Assembly (NCBI GenBank): GCA_026120185.1
Contig: JANUWF010001636.1
Span: forward strand, 3,263,501-3,327,500
DNA: 64,000 nucleotides
Direction: 5' to 3'
Source of the DNA: Voacanga thouarsii
Taxonomy: Eukaryota > Streptophyta > Magnoliopsida > Gentianales > Apocynaceae
Part shown: piece by piece, positions 1 to 11,830 of the stretch
How positions within the stretch are numbered: position 1 is the first letter of the stretch
How the letters are laid out: the number at the start of each line of letters is the position of its first letter
Notes under the pieces: generated by a model
What the model was told of the DNA's origin: nothing
Database searches by the model: none
Seen by the model: the letters and a program-made list of their open reading frames with translations, nothing else
Translations under genes and position numbers: made by a program

Positions 1-84
1 AAACTTGCTAATGAGAAGCCGTTGGAAGGTCAAGAGCTGGAGAAGGCCGGGCGGGAGCTCAAGGTTGAGGATATCCTGGCTTGA
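1..84 (+). CDS. C-terminal end of an unidentified protein (partial)
   Basis: The window opens inside a reading frame that gives 27 residues and stops at TGA 82-84. The tail is hydrophilic and acidic-basic mixed (many Glu, Lys and Leu, ending in DILA), as expected of a soluble alpha-helical C-terminus. About 190 bp downstream there are AATAAA-like signals (around 268-280), fitting a normal 3' UTR. The family cannot be recognised from this little sequence. The exon could begin anywhere upstream of the window. Confidence 0.6.
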   Translation, partial: KLANEKPLEGQELEKAGRELKVEDILA

Positions 85-796
85 TTGCCATGCAAACTTC
101 AACTAATGGTACCTTGTTTTCTTTTTCTAAATGTATTTTTCAACTTCCCAGTGGAATGGGAATACCTTTTGATGATTCCTTTTTCATTGTCCATAACTGC
201 TCTTTTTCTTATGCTCTATAGGATAACTACAGTTATATCAGGAATTTGTATATAAGATTGTGAGAAAAATAAATAAATAAAATGATTAATAGATGAGCCT
301 GGATTGTGAAAACTTATTCACCAATGTATATGTTACAAAACAATCCCACCTATTTTAATCTTGTAATAATGACGAGTATCCTTGCTTATAATTTGTTAGA
401 AACTCGTAATAAAATAACTCATAAATCAATAAAAATTAACTCTAACGAATTTATTATTTATAAAATTATTTCAAAAAAAATATTTAAAAAAGATAAAATT
501 ACACTAAAGTAAATAAAAAAAACCCGTAAAATTAGAAATCTACAATCATTAAATTTCTCTAACTATAAAATTTAACCTATTATAAATCATAAAATTTGAC
601 TGTATTTGTGAATTGCACCACCTCAAATTACTCCAAAGAAATAAGAAAAGACAGAAGGGATATATATTGAAAAAACCAACAAAACACACAAACACGTATA
701 GAAAGGGTTCTTTCTATTTTCTTCCTAGATATATACATAAGGACCTCATATTTTTCTTCAAGGAGCTATGCTTCTGCAAAAAGCACAAAACTAGTA
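85..796. other. 3' UTR and intergenic AT-rich DNA
   Basis: Downstream of the partial gene and downstream (3') of the minus-strand membrane-protein gene. It probably holds both 3' UTRs, since the genes converge. AATAAA-like motifs lie near 268-280. Short frames here look like chance frames in AT-rich DNA. Confidence 0.5.
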
Positions 797-1189
797 CTAA
801 CGAAGTCGAAACCAACTGGACTGAACCGAAGAGTGATAGTAGACCAATGCCAAAAGTAGCAGCACCACCAGGGCCAGAACCAACGGAGAGCTGCCGTCTT
901 GCAGTGTCGCCGACTCGTAAGCTGTCCTCGAACCTCCGACGTAAAACCACCTGCTGACCATCATCATATGGACGAACAAAATCAGCAGCACAGGCAACAG
1001 GAAAAGAAACAGCTTGAAACCGATCATGGTACGCTCTGTTTTTGCCTTGTAGTCTGAATAAGTTGCAAAGTACATCAAGATAATAACCAGTCCAAATAAG
1101 ATTATCAATGGCATGGGAGGTGCAGAAGCAGACGCTAGGGTTTGGTCTCTCCAGCTCATTCCCCTTCTTCCTCCTAGTAACCAACTCAT
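797..1189 (-). CDS. small plant membrane protein with three hydrophobic segments
   Basis: An intronless minus-strand frame of 130 aa. It reads MSWLLGG..., then a polar stretch, then three strong hydrophobic segments: about residues 25-45 (PLIILFGLVIILMYFA), 54-76 (GFKLFLFLLPVLLILFV) and 98-118 (LVLALVVLLLLALVYY). A short polar tail ends in SSWFRLR. ATG at 1189 has A at -3; a second ATG at 1159 (MSWRDQ) is also possible. The longer upstream frame starts with a non-ATG codon and runs through a TA microsatellite, so it was left out. It resembles short, uncharacterised plant transmembrane proteins. No enzymatic motif is visible, so function and membrane are unknown. Confidence 0.75.
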   Translation of the reverse strand: MSWLLGGRRGMSWRDQTLASASAPPMPLIILFGLVIILMYFATYSDYKAKTERTMIGFKLFLFLLPVLLILFVHMMMVSRWFYVGGSRTAYESATLQDGSSPLVLALVVLLLLALVYYHSSVQSSWFRLR

Positions 1190-1271
1190 CTTCTTCCTTT
1201 TTCTTTCCGTGGGAGGTATTAATTTGAGAGAGCAGAAAAAATATGCACAAAATGAGATGGGCTCAAGGCAC

Positions 1272-1291
1272 ATATATATATATATATATAT
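1272..1291. repeat. AT dinucleotide microsatellite
   Basis: About ten AT units just upstream of the membrane-protein gene (in its 5' region on the minus strand). Confidence 0.9.
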
Positions 1292-1319
1292 TAATATGGC
1301 TGCCAATGCTTTAGTATAA

Positions 1320-4300
1320 GCTGTAGGTTTCAGATGCGATATTCAACCGACTTTTATTAATATTTATGTTGTGTCCAATTTTTAATTAAGCGGTTTATAA
1401 AAATTGAAGGACAGAATTATGCCGAGATAGCTTTCTCCCCCTACCAAATTTTAAATTTAAAATTTGTCTTTTAATACTTCCAAAAAAAATAATAGATTTT
1501 ATAATATGTTCTTTGATTTTTTTTTTCTTTTATATGATTCTACTCCTCCAAACTCAAAGTTCTAGTTCCATTCTAATTTAAAATTTTTAGCGAAAATATG
1601 AAAAAAAATAATAATTCAAAGTTCTAGTTTGAAAAATCCCTTCTCAGACAACTAATCTTGAATCGCCATGACATATAACATGAAAAAGAAAAGATTTGCT
1701 AAATGATAGCTTAAATATTTTTATATTTTATAGGGGAAAAGCAAGGAATATATTCTTTTGTAATATTATCCCGTGAAAATCTTTGGTTTTTAGATGGAGT
1801 AAAAGTAAGAATATTTCTTCCTGTCACACTTTACACCACGAGAAATATTCCATTCCATTCTATTCATTCATCTGTCAAATGCCTTAAAGGGCCTAGCTTT
1901 GGAATCATTGGTAGCCGTCTTTAACAATTACGTGAAAGTTAGAAATGCCTTTTTTCTTGTTACTTTTTCTATATCATTTTTTTGGGTTTATTTTTCATAT
2001 ACTTTCGATTATGTTCGAAAGATTTAATTATTCGAAAATTCATTTTAAATTAAAAATAAGTTTCTCTCTAGTATTTTATATGCAGCCAATAAATAATTCT
2101 CCAAATAAAAGTGTTTTTCTTTATTAATTTCTTACCATCCACTAATTAATAAAATGCGTCGATTTGGATGAGAAGAAAAATTTTGTATAGGAGGAAGGGA
2201 TAAGAAAGAAACAAGCTTGCTCTTGTCAAGATCGAGCTGAGTATATGAGTCCTTGCTTCGTGTCCCATTCTTCTGGTGACACGAGGCCTTTCCATGGACC
2301 CACACTGCCCTCTACCGTTTTAGGTGCTTATGTGGCTTACGACTAAAATCTTATTTTAAAATATCAATAATTTGATATTATCGCACAATTTTAGGATAAA
2401 AAAAATTAAAGACTAGATGAAATCCCATACCTAATTTGATGTCACCAATTTTTTTATATCGATAATAATATATCTATGCCTTAATATTATACTCATAAAG
2501 GAGTCATGACACCTTTTATGAAACATAAAATTTATTATTATTATTTTTATAAAAAAGTAAAAAAATATATATAAAGAATATAAATAGTGAAACATAAATA
2601 TTTTGATCTCATTATTATTATTTTGTGAATAAATTGTAAAATTTATTATGGTTCATAATTTATTGTGTTTCATGATTATTTTATTTTTAGAATTTATTTT
2701 AATATTTTATTATAATTTTATGAGTAAATTGTCTTAAATTTTCAATAATGGATGTGTTTTGCTCATTTTTTTTACATATTTTTTATTTTGTTAATAAAAT
2801 TTTAGACTCATTTTAGACAATTCGCTGACCTTCATTTTCTTGTAAGAATTTTTATTTTGTTAATAAAACTTTATACTCATTTTAGACAATTAGCTGACTT
2901 TTATTTTCTTAAAAAATTCTTATATGTATTCGATGTACGTACATTAAATAATATTTATATTTAAGAGTTATACAATAAATATTATATATAATCTTATTTG
3001 CACATAATACAAACACTTAAAACATTCTGTGCTCGATAGAATTTTCTCACTTTCTTTAGTTAGAAATGAAGATTTTTTTTTTTTTTCCTTTGGGGTCGAA
3101 GCCAGTGATCTTCTCCTTTCCTTATATTAGAGACTGGAAAAATAGGGAAACAGAGGAGTAGAGTTAAATTTCTAGTCCTGAATCCGCCTACCCGTACTGC
3201 CATTCCTACCTCCAACGCCTCTCTGCAAAATTACCACCGCCAAAATCCTCCATCATCAACCTCCAATCTCTAACTTCTAAAATCCTCACACATCTCCATC
3301 GTCTACTACGCTATTGCTACGGCAACCATGAAGAAAAGATGCTTTTGAATGTTTTTCTTTGATGGTTTTTTTTTTAAAAAAAAACTGATTTCTAGAGTCA
3401 TGATATGCTTTCTTTGGGTTGGAAATTTGGAATTGTGATTTGATTTGATTCTTTTGCTTTGTGTTTGGCGTGAGAGATGACGGGTGGCAGCGCCGAGGGA
3501 GAACAAGAAAAGCCTTTGAGGTGATTAGATAGCATCTAGGTCGCGGCCATTTGACGATCCAAATCTTTAATGTTTAAAAATATAATTACGTATAAAATGT
3601 TAATATTTATGTAATTATATAAAATATTTATGTGATCGTGTCAAATATCTATGAAACGACAATTTGCGCGGTTCCAAATCCAATTAGATATGTTGATAAT
3701 GAAGGATTTTAATGATGGTAGTCTCACATAGCTGAAATTTTAAAATAGATTTAATTCATATAAATTATATATTTTAACTTATTATATTATATATAATATA
3801 AATTATACCGTATAATTTATTTATGTGATTTATGTAAACTAAGAATTTCTCCACGCATAGAGGCATTGGATGCTAAAGGCTTGATGGAATTGGTGGAGAG
3901 GAGGGGAAAAAAAAAGACAAGAATAAAGAAAAAGTTAACAATTAAAAAAATATATCTCATAAAGGTGTCATGTAATTAACCATGTGAACGACTTTCGTTA
4001 GATGCTGACAGCCATTTTGGACGAAAGTGCAATATTTGAACGTTTTCAAAGTTGAAGAGCGTTACGGAAAAAAGTAATAATTAAAGGAATTAAAAGTAAA
4101 AAATTTAAAAAAAATAAAAAATTTATGTCAATATGACCTACATCCAAGAATCGAGAGAAAGATTTATTATTTTTTTCTATATAATTATTACAAAAGTTAT
4201 TAATCTTGTAATTTTTCAAATTAATTATTTATATAAACCACATATATTGGTCCAAGTCCTCGCTACAATTCTAGACCTTACCAAAAATTCCCTTTCGGTC

Positions 4301-4722
4301 ATACTTTCAAAATTTCAGATATAGTCATCAATTTGAGTAACCTCTACAATAATTTAAAATAACTAACAAAGAATAAGATCAAGATAAAATTATTGTCAAA
4401 AGAAAATTTGAAAATTTGAAAATGATTCAAAATATTTTAATTAATTAAATTATTATTAAAGTGAACGGCTAGAAACTAGTCCTTTTCTCTTTGGGGTAAT
4501 TTGGGAGTTGAAAAATAGAGAGGAGAAGGAGTTTAGAGAGAAATCTCTTCTCCTCTCTTTGTTTAGAAAGAAGAAGAAAGAAAGAGGGGGGGGGGTGTTG
4601 TTGAAAGATCACTCCAACCGTATACTCCTTTCTCTCCAATGAATGGACCTCACTAGCAGTTTCAATTGAAAAAATTAAAATGACAATTTTACCCTTTTCT
4701 CTAAAACTAATAGATCAAGAAG
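1320..4722. other. intergenic AT-rich DNA
   Basis: No convincing coding sequence. It contains a 22-bp perfect palindrome at about 1445-1466, a 69-bp tandem duplication near 2781-2918, a slightly GC-richer patch at 3080-3540 with no coherent frame, and an inverted repeat (GAGAGGAGAAG / CTTCTCCTCTC) near 4520-4560 before a G-run. Confidence 0.6.
2781..2918. repeat. two-copy tandem repeat, 69-bp period
   Basis: The stretch beginning TTTATTTTGTTAATAAAA, followed by ACTCATTTTAGACAATT and GCTGAC, occurs at about 2781 and again 69 bp later with a few substitutions. Confidence 0.8.
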
Positions 4723-4727
4723 ACATT

Positions 4728-5624
4728 TGTAGACGATAAATTTCAAGTCTGCAAATAAGACAAAAAAAATATCGAAATTTACAAAGTATTTAGTAAATAT
4801 GAGAAGTGGTTACAAATCTCCGAAGAAGTCCTAAATTGCAGGATGAGTCCTCCAATTCTTCTCTTTTTGAAAAAAACGTTGATTCGAGGGCTGAAGAGCT
4901 TGATCTCGGATCGAACGGGATTTGATGATGCTGATTTGAGGGCTGAAGAGCTTGATCTCGGATCGAACGGGATTTGATAACGAACACTTGATTGACAAGC
5001 TTTCGAGACTTGTTTGATGCAGAGCAAGATGAACGCCTTGAAACTTGAAGAAGATTCTGAACCTTGATTTGATGACGATTCTGAACCTTGAATTTAATGA
5101 AGCTTGAATGCTTGAATTTGTGATGCCTCTTGTTTGTTGAAGCTCGAGTTTGAGGATCTTCAGGTCCCCTGAACCATTGAAGGAAGACCCTATTTATAGG
5201 CTAAAAATCCCTTGACTTTAGCATAAATAGTCGATGTGAGATTTTGAAAGAGCCTCCCAACAAACCCTAATGGACTTGGGTTTAAGAAGACCTGGGCTTA
5301 ATTTAAATTTTGGCCCAATCTCATTTTATCCACATTATATTTGGATTATGAGATTTGTAAAAGTCCAATTTTAGGGCCTAGTCCAATTTCATTTAATCCA
5401 TAATATATTAGATTTAATGTAAAATGAATCATTAACAATAGCCTAATTTTAATTGTCCAATTTCATAATCCATTGGATTTAATGGGCTTTTAATGATAGC
5501 CCAATTATATTAATTCAAGAATAATTATATTTATTCATGAATTAATTTTAATTAATCAAGACTAAAATATATAATTTTCTTTTAATCTTGAAAATATATT
5601 TTATCCCAAAATTCTTTGTCTACA
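4728..5624 (-). repeat. 3' LTR of the Tat element
   Basis: 897 bp, ends TGTAGAC...GTCTACA. It holds a 52-bp internal tandem duplication (units starting at 4886 and 4938) and a TATTTATA at 5191-5198, which reads TATAAATA on the element strand. The same duplication is in the other LTR, so it predates insertion. Confidence 0.95.
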
Positions 5625-5640
5625 AATGCCCCCACTTCAA
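5625..5640 (-). other. polypurine tract of the Tat element
   Basis: Directly inside the 3' LTR the element strand reads AAGTGGGGGCATT then TGTAGAC. A purine-rich run at this place is the plus-strand priming site of reverse transcription. Confidence 0.8.
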
Positions 5641-5953
5641 GACTTGAGGGAAAATATTTTTGTTAAAAGAATTTGGAAACAATGCTTGAAGTATTTAAAA
5701 TATTAATTTCTCAATTTAATCAGAAATTAATATAAAAGCTTTTCTTTTTTTTTATTAACTCCTTAATAAAATAGAATTATTTTTCTATTCCTATAAGGAA
5801 TTAATGAAAAGATTTGAAATCCAATTTTGAATAGGAATCATATTTCTTGAATCCATCAATCAAAATTCTTGGATTTAAATTTAAATATCAATTAAAATCT
5901 TTAATCAAGAATTAGAATTCTTATAGGATTTGAAAAAGACATTCTATGGTACC

Positions 5954-5961
5954 TATAAAAA
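5954..5961 (+). promoter_or_regulatory. possible TATA box for the antisense PMD gene
   Basis: CTATAAAAAGGCC lies on the plus strand, about 440 bp upstream of the PMD ATG, in otherwise TA-poor local context. An AAGTAAG donor-like motif near 6055 and long T-runs before the ORF would allow a 5' UTR intron. This is inference from position and motif only. Confidence 0.35.
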
Positions 5962-6397
5962 GGCCTTCATCTTGATCAATTTTTCTCACACCAATTTGAA
6001 GAAATCTTCTTTATCCTCAATTGGAGACCCCTTTCATTCAACCTCCGGCATCTAAGTAAGCCTCTGTTTTTCCCCCTTTTTTTTTTTTTTTCAATTCTGC
6101 AATTTGCTACTGCGAAATTGCAAGCGCTACAGTAGCCGAATTGCACCGCCGCCAATCTTGACCTTTTTTTTTCGCAAACTTTTTTTTTTTTTCGTAAACG
6201 CAAACTCCTTTTTTTTTTTTTTCGAAAGTTGACTTTTTTTTTCCAATCTTCTTCCGTAAGCTCAAATTTTTTTTGTGAAACTAACTTTTTTTTTTTTTTA
6301 GACCTTCATTTTTTTTTACTTTACATTTTTTTTTGCGAAACTAACTTTTTTTTTTTTTTGGGACCTTTATTTATTTATTTATTTTTTGGATCCAATT

Positions 6398-8271
6398 ATG
6401 GTGCACTTTTCAAATTTGCGATTTTCTTCGGGCCAACAACTGCTAGTCATTCACGACCACGAGAATGATCCAACTGAAGCAGGGATGACTTTGACAGTTT
6501 ATGAGGCAAAGTCTGGCAAATATGCGGGGCCCCTTCCAAAGGCGACACTCCAACGACTTGTGAAGGAATGGTCAACGGAAGTCAACTTCAAAGGCACTCG
6601 TTCCCCAAAGGCATGGATTCTTCTTTCTTCAAATCATCAACCTCAAACTCATCCTAGTGTGTTACCTTCACTTGGACGTCAAATGATTCAAAAGGAGACT
6701 CAATGGACCTCACCACTGAACTTTTTGGGCGCGTTTCGCTTTAGGGAGAGATATTGGGAGTGGGCACACGACGTTCTAAGTCGTTGCGAAGGACACTTAA
6801 GATCTGCAAAGATCTATGAGGCTGTCTATGCATCGCTTTTTACGTATGATTGCAACCCCAACGTTCTCAAAGCCTTTTGTGAATCTTGGTGTCCTCTCAT
6901 CAACACGCTCTTAACTTCAGCTGGTAAGGTGTCCATTTCACTTTGGGACTTGCACGAACTTGGAGGCTTACCAATACTTGGAATACACTATGATGAAGTT
7001 GTTCCTCATGCTGCGGAACTCACCGGCGTGGACCATGATGGCAAGCGATTCCTTCCAAGGAGTTGCGAACATCTTTTCCATGTATACCACTTGATCAAAA
7101 AGGACAACAACAACTCTGGTGTTTCCATCAATAAGTGGCTCGACTTCTGGTTCAGAAGAGCAATAAAGTATTCAGCACCTTCTCCAAGGGAAGAAAGGAG
7201 ATCACGCCCCATGTTTACTGATAATCCATGTGGAGTTATCCCACCTCATACTGCATGGACATCTGAAGAAGAGGCTTTGTTTTCAAAGTTGGGCATTAGA
7301 AGCCACAACAGAGATCAAACATTCCTTGCAGCGTTTTTATCATGTTAGCTCTGCGTCTTTGTCTTACCTAATGAAGAAGTAGACATCACTCGTCCAAGTA
7401 CCTTCAAAATGGCAAGTTTAATAGTGTACGGGGAACGAGTTAGTTTAGCTATTCCCGTCTTGACCAACATTTATAGAGGATTGAATTGTATCTCCAACTC
7501 TCAACATCCCAGTGAGGAGAAATCTATCTTTCCAACTCACTATATATATGGATGGCTTGCACACTACTTCAAAACTCACTATGAAGTCTCTCAAGGCTTA
7601 AACAGCCCTCCAATGGCGAGTTATTCAAGCATAAAAAACATGACTTTGTTGATAATGAGGCAGCCCCTTTGGAGGAACAACTTTACTTCTTGAGCCTTCA
7701 CTCAAGTCTTCTAACCTTGCGGAAGGACGATCACTTCATCATTGAGCCTTATAGCCCACATCGCTTTAGTCGCCAATTTGGATTCCTGCAAGATGTCCCA
7801 GGCTACTTTGAGATTTTCACCCGTAAGGCCGCCTTAATAGATGGCTTACGTCTTTGGGTAAGATGCACGCTTCGCGGAACAATGGCCAAGGAAACATTTC
7901 CAGCCACTCCTTATAGCATAAAGAAGCACTATACTCCCGAGTATAAAGTATGGTGGGACCAAGTAAATGGAACCTTTCTTGAAGATCACATCTCGATATT
8001 GAATTCTCAAAAATCTGCATTTAAGAAAGTAGAGAACTCGCCTTACCCCAAAAAGAAACTTCATCAAGATACTACCACTCTCAATGCTTCAAAGGGGTTA
8101 GAAAATTCTTCAAGACATGATAGACATTCTTCTTCGGATTATGACTTGGTTATAAAGAAATTTTCATCATCTTCAAAACGAAAGGAGTTGAATCGAATCG
8201 AAGAAGCCAGTTCTAGTAGTAGAGATCGTTGTTGGAAAAGAATGAAGACAGCAACTACAACTTTGAACTAA
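6398..8271 (+). pseudogene. antisense plant mobile domain (PMD) gene inside the Tat element
   Basis: A plus-strand coding region, opposite to gag-pol. From ATG 6398 a long frame runs about 316 codons to TAG 7346-7348. The same frame continues to about 7615-7640, where a one-base shift moves coding to another frame that ends at 8271 with a Ser/Lys-rich tail. Motifs include WSTEVNFKGT, SLWDLHELGGLP, a conserved Trp-rich block and VWWDQVNG near the end. These fit the aminotransferase-like plant mobile domain, a family shared by host MAIN/MAIL genes and transposons, and known as an antisense ORF in Tat elements. The upstream TTG in the same frame was not used as start. One nonsense and one frameshift mutation make this copy broken; the molecular role is unknown. 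Confidence 0.8.
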
Positions 8272-8752
8272 GAGTCCAAGGATCAAAAGACCTTCAAGGA
8301 CAAGGTAAAACTGATTTTCCCTTTTCTCGCACATATGTGTTTTGTTTACCTATTGCAAATGTCAATTTCACAATAAGTCATCACTTGATTGCAACAAATG
8401 AGAAAAATAGAGAATGATGAAAGGATGAAAGGATGTGACTGAACTTAGAAATTTCTTCTAAGCTGCCTACGTATATTAAGAATAACTTAGGAATCAAGTC
8501 AAACGTAGTTCAAAATGGATGGATATGATTTGGGGGGGGCCGTTCACAGTTTTGACTCGTGCGGGCCAGGAGTATCCATTTTTACCAACTTGGACTTGAT
8601 GGAGTGTTTTAGTAGTTTAACCACGTACTACACTATTGGTGGTTGCCTTTACACAGTTTAAACTCATGCGGGTCAGGAGTAACTTGCAGTTTAAGCTCGT
8701 GCAGTCAAGGAGCAACTTGCAGTTTAAGCTCGTGCAGTCGAGGAGCCATCAT
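8272..8752. other. spacer between convergent PMD and pol ORFs
   Basis: Noncoding stretch where the plus-strand PMD gene and the minus-strand pol gene run towards each other. It contains a degenerate 30-33 bp repeat family; no frame of note. Confidence 0.6.
8540..8746. repeat. degenerate 33-bp repeats
   Basis: Two clean adjacent units (8681-8713 and 8714-8746) read AACTTGCAGTTTAAGCTCGT plus GCAGTC and AGGAGC. Diverged copies sit near 8545-8575 and 8652-8680. Confidence 0.75.
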
Positions 8753-10057
8753 TTATGCATAATATCGCTTCAGATACTTGCCATTGATCGGTCCAATTCT
8801 CAACCCATCTTCAGCAACTATCTTATAAGATCCATTTGAGTAGACCTCTTGAACAACATATGGGCCATCCCATTTTGATGTCAACTTCTTTGGTTTGTGT
8901 CCAACGATGATTGGTCTTTTCACAGTAAGCACTAAATCACCAACTTGAAAGGAACGAAGATGCACCTTCTTGTTAAAGGCTTTGGAAACACGAGCTTGGT
9001 AGCATTCCAACCTTTGTTGTGCCTCTAACCTCTTTTCATCGAGTGCTTCTAACTCTTCAAGTCTGAGACGGACATTATCTTCATTGGTGAGACCTTCTTG
9101 AATAGCGATCCTCAAGGAAGGAATTTGTTGCTCTAGTGGAAGGACAACTTCGACACCATATACCAACGCATATGGGGTAGCTTGGGTTGGAGTGCGGTAA
9201 GTGGTCCTATATGCCCAAAGTGCCTCTCCAATACGAATGTGCCAATCCCTTTTTGACTTAGTAACCACTTTTTGTAACAAATTGCATAAAGTTTTATTGA
9301 AAGCTTCAGCAAGTCAATTAGTCTGGGCATTGTACATAGAAGATTTGTACTGCTTGAATTTAAACTTCTCGCATAATTTGTCCATCAAATTATTGCAGAA
9401 TGGCTTGCCGTTATCTGTGATAATATATCAAGGAATGCCATATCGATAAATAATATTTACACATATAAAATCAATAACATTTTCCTTTTTTGCTTCTTTT
9501 AGTGCTACAGCTTCTGCCCATTTAGAGAAGTAATCTGTTGCAACCAAGATATAAAGATGCCCAGCAGAAGACTTTGGTAGTGGTCCAACAACATCCAATC
9601 CCCATGCATCAAATGGCCATGAAGCAACTGTCGGGTGTAATGGCTCCGGCGGTTGATGTAGATAATTGGCATTGAATTGACATGCTTGACATCTTCTAGC
9701 ATAATCCAGACAATCTTTCACCATAGTAGGCCAATAATATCCCATCCTCTTGATACGAAAATGAAGCTTCAGACCAGATTGATGGGATCCACATATGCCA
9801 GAATGAGCTTCTTCCATTGCTTGCACAGTTTCTTCTTGACCTAAACATCTCAAGAAGACACCTTCAAATGAACGTCGAAAGAGCGTATCCTTATAGAAAA
9901 AGAAGCGGGTGGCACGCCGGCGAATATCACTCCGTCTTCGTGGATTATCTGGAAGCTTCCCATCTTTAAGATAATCTATAAAATGTTATCTCCAATCTTC
10001 TTCATTAATTTCGTAAACAAAGACATAATGGATTTCATGCCCTTCATCATCTTCATC
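8753..10057 (-). pseudogene. integrase region of Tat pol
   Basis: The minus-strand frame encodes a zinc-binding HHCC region (GLKLHFRIKRMGYYWP through CQACQF, about 9690-9800), the core with WGLDVVGPLP (first catalytic Asp), the ITDNGKPF Asp block and the LAEAFNKT Glu block, then a C-terminal region with VGDLVL and a chromatin-side tail ending at 8753. Integrase inserts the cDNA into host DNA. TGA codons at 9428-9430 and 9314-9316 interrupt the core in a frame that is otherwise continuous, and the N-terminal linker also carries a stop. All three catalytic residues are still encoded, but no intact protein can be made. Confidence 0.9.
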
Positions 10058-10606
10058 TTAAAAAATAGGCGGTAGGACCCAAGTTTGACATATAGGAATT
10101 TGAATTTCTCGATCATGTAGACATAACGTAGAAGCCAATTTTGCCAACGCATCAGCTTGCTTATTTTTGCTTCTTAATACATGCTCGATCGTCACATCAT
10201 CCAAATATCCCATAAGTCGTCTCGCATAATTATAATACGGGATCAACTCAGGCTTCTTAACATCATACTCACCAAGTAATTGATTAACAATCAATTGGGA
10301 GTCCCCATATACTTCAAGGTGCAGTCGCTTCATATCAACAGCCAACTCTAATCCAAGTATAAGGGCTTGGTATTCAGCTACATTATTTGAGCATCGTTTA
10401 GTCAAGGTGAAAGAGTACGGTAGTACATCTCCTTCAGGGGTAATGAATACTACACCAGCTCCAGCACCTTCACGATGGGCCACACCATCAAAGTACATCT
10501 TCCATGGTGGGAGAATCTCAATGACAAGAACATCTTCATCAGGTAACTCATCACTTAGTTCCCACTCAGCAAGGATAGGATGATCAGCCAAGAAATCCGC
10601 CAACAC
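10058..10606 (-). pseudogene. second (archaeal-type) RNase H domain of Tat pol
   Basis: A 182-codon frame with MYFDGVAH (Asp), NNVAEYQALILGLELA (Glu), VYGDSQLIVNQL (Asp) and NKQADALAKLA (final Asp): the complete catalytic set of a type-I RNase H. It follows the ordinary RT-linked RNase H in the same frame, separated only by a stop near 10628. An added archaeal-like RNase H is a recorded feature of dual-RNH Ty3/gypsy elements of the Tat group. The enzyme would degrade RNA in RNA:DNA hybrids during reverse transcription. Confidence 0.88.
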
Positions 10607-10627
10607 TTGTCCTTTAACAGCTTTCTG

Positions 10628-11122
10628 TTAGACGAAGACAATATCAAATTGTTGGAGTTGAAAGTACCACCTTGCTAAACGATCAGATAGCACAGGCTTT
10701 ATCATGACATACTTTATGGGATTAGCCTTGGAAATAAGGCGTACAGTATGTGCTTGAAAATAATGTTTCAATTTTTGAATTGCAAATATCAAGGCTAGGC
10801 AAAGCTTCTCAATTGGTGAATAATTTAACTCATTCGGTGTCATCATCCGACTTAAGTAATAGAGTGCATTTTCTTTGCCGTTGTCATTTTCTTGAGCAAG
10901 CAATGCCCCCACTGAGCGTTCTTGCGTAGCAATGTACAAAATCAATGGCTTATCCGGGATAGGTGCAGCAAGCACATGAGGCTTCATCAAGTAAGATTTG
11001 ATGCATTTGAAAGCATTTTGGCACGCTTCATCCCATTCAAATGGTACACTCTTCTTCATTAGACGACTGAATGGTTGACAACGTCCGACAAGATTTGAGA
11101 TGAACCTTTGGAGGTAGGCCAA
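10628..11122 (-). pseudogene. RT-linked RNase H domain of Tat pol
   Basis: A 164-codon frame. It begins at the RT connection (LAYLQRFISN, GRCQPFSRLMKK), then WDEACQNAFKCIK, LYIATQERSVGALLAQE, YYLSRMM, YSPIEKLCLALIFAIQKLKHYF and DRLARWYFQLQQFDI, the standard order of the RT_RNaseH domain of gypsy pol. It ends at a TAA directly before the frame of the second RNase H. It is joined to the RT upstream by a frameshift near 11122. Confidence 0.88.
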
Positions 11123-11830
11123 CTTTCCTTGTAAACTTTTAATTCATGAATATTTCTCGGTTCAGGCATCCTTATAATCGCATTGATCTTTGATTGATCT
11201 ATTTCGATACCTCGATGACGAACGATAAAACCCAAAAATTTTCCAGAGGTGACACCAAAAGCACATTTAAGAGGATTCATCTTCAATTGATATTTTCGGA
11301 GTCGCTCGAAAGTCTTTCTCAAATCTTGAAGATGATCAGCTCGTTTACGTGACTTGACCACCAAATCATCCACATAACATTCCACGATCTTGTGTAGCAT
11401 GTCATCAAAGATCTTTTGCATTGCTCTTTGATATGTGGCTCCAGCATTCTTTAGACCAAAAGGCATTCCTGTGTAGCAATAGATTCCTTTTGGAGTACGA
11501 AAGGTAGTAAGCTCCTCATCTTCGGGTGCCATTTTGATTTGGTTATACCCAGAGGATCCATCCATGAAAGATAGAACTTCATGACCGGTGGTTGCATCTA
11601 CCATCGGTTCGGGAATGGGCAACGGAAAATCATCTTTTGGACGAGGCATCATTTAGATTCCTAAAATCCACACAAATTCGAATTTGTCCATTTTTCTTCC
11701 TTACGGGGACAATATTCGCAACCCAAGTTGGATACTTGACCTCTCGAATAAATTTGGCTTCGATCGGCTTGTTCACTTCTACTTCAATTAATGGAACTAG
11801 CTCGAGTCGAAAACGCCGTTGGGCTTGCTT
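11059..11830 (-). pseudogene. reverse transcriptase region of Tat pol
   Basis: From about 11830 the frame gives RLELVPLIEVEVN, then YPTWVANIVPVRKKNGQIRI and CVDFRNLN. After a frameshift near 11650 it continues with DDFPLPIPE, FMDGSSGYNQIKM, GMPFGLKNAGATYQRAM, the catalytic ECYVDDLVVKS (YVDD at 11365-11376) and KCAFGVTSGKFLGF. This is the canonical order of a Ty3/gypsy RT. A further frameshift near 11122 separates it from the RNase H. The catalytic aspartates are kept, but at least two frameshifts prevent a full-length enzyme. Confidence 0.92.

Noticed and set aside
1190..1306. Longer N-terminus of the small membrane protein through the TA repeat
   Set aside because: The extended frame begins at a non-ATG codon and its extra residues come from the microsatellite and 5' region; ATG 1189 has better context.
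3306..3506. 66-codon minus-strand frame in a GC-richer patch
   Set aside because: Composition is Lys/Ser-rich noise without a known motif.
4779..5027. Frames inside the LTRs (also at 15676-15924)
   Set aside because: They repeat in both LTRs and follow the 52-bp duplication; no gene is expected in the LTR.
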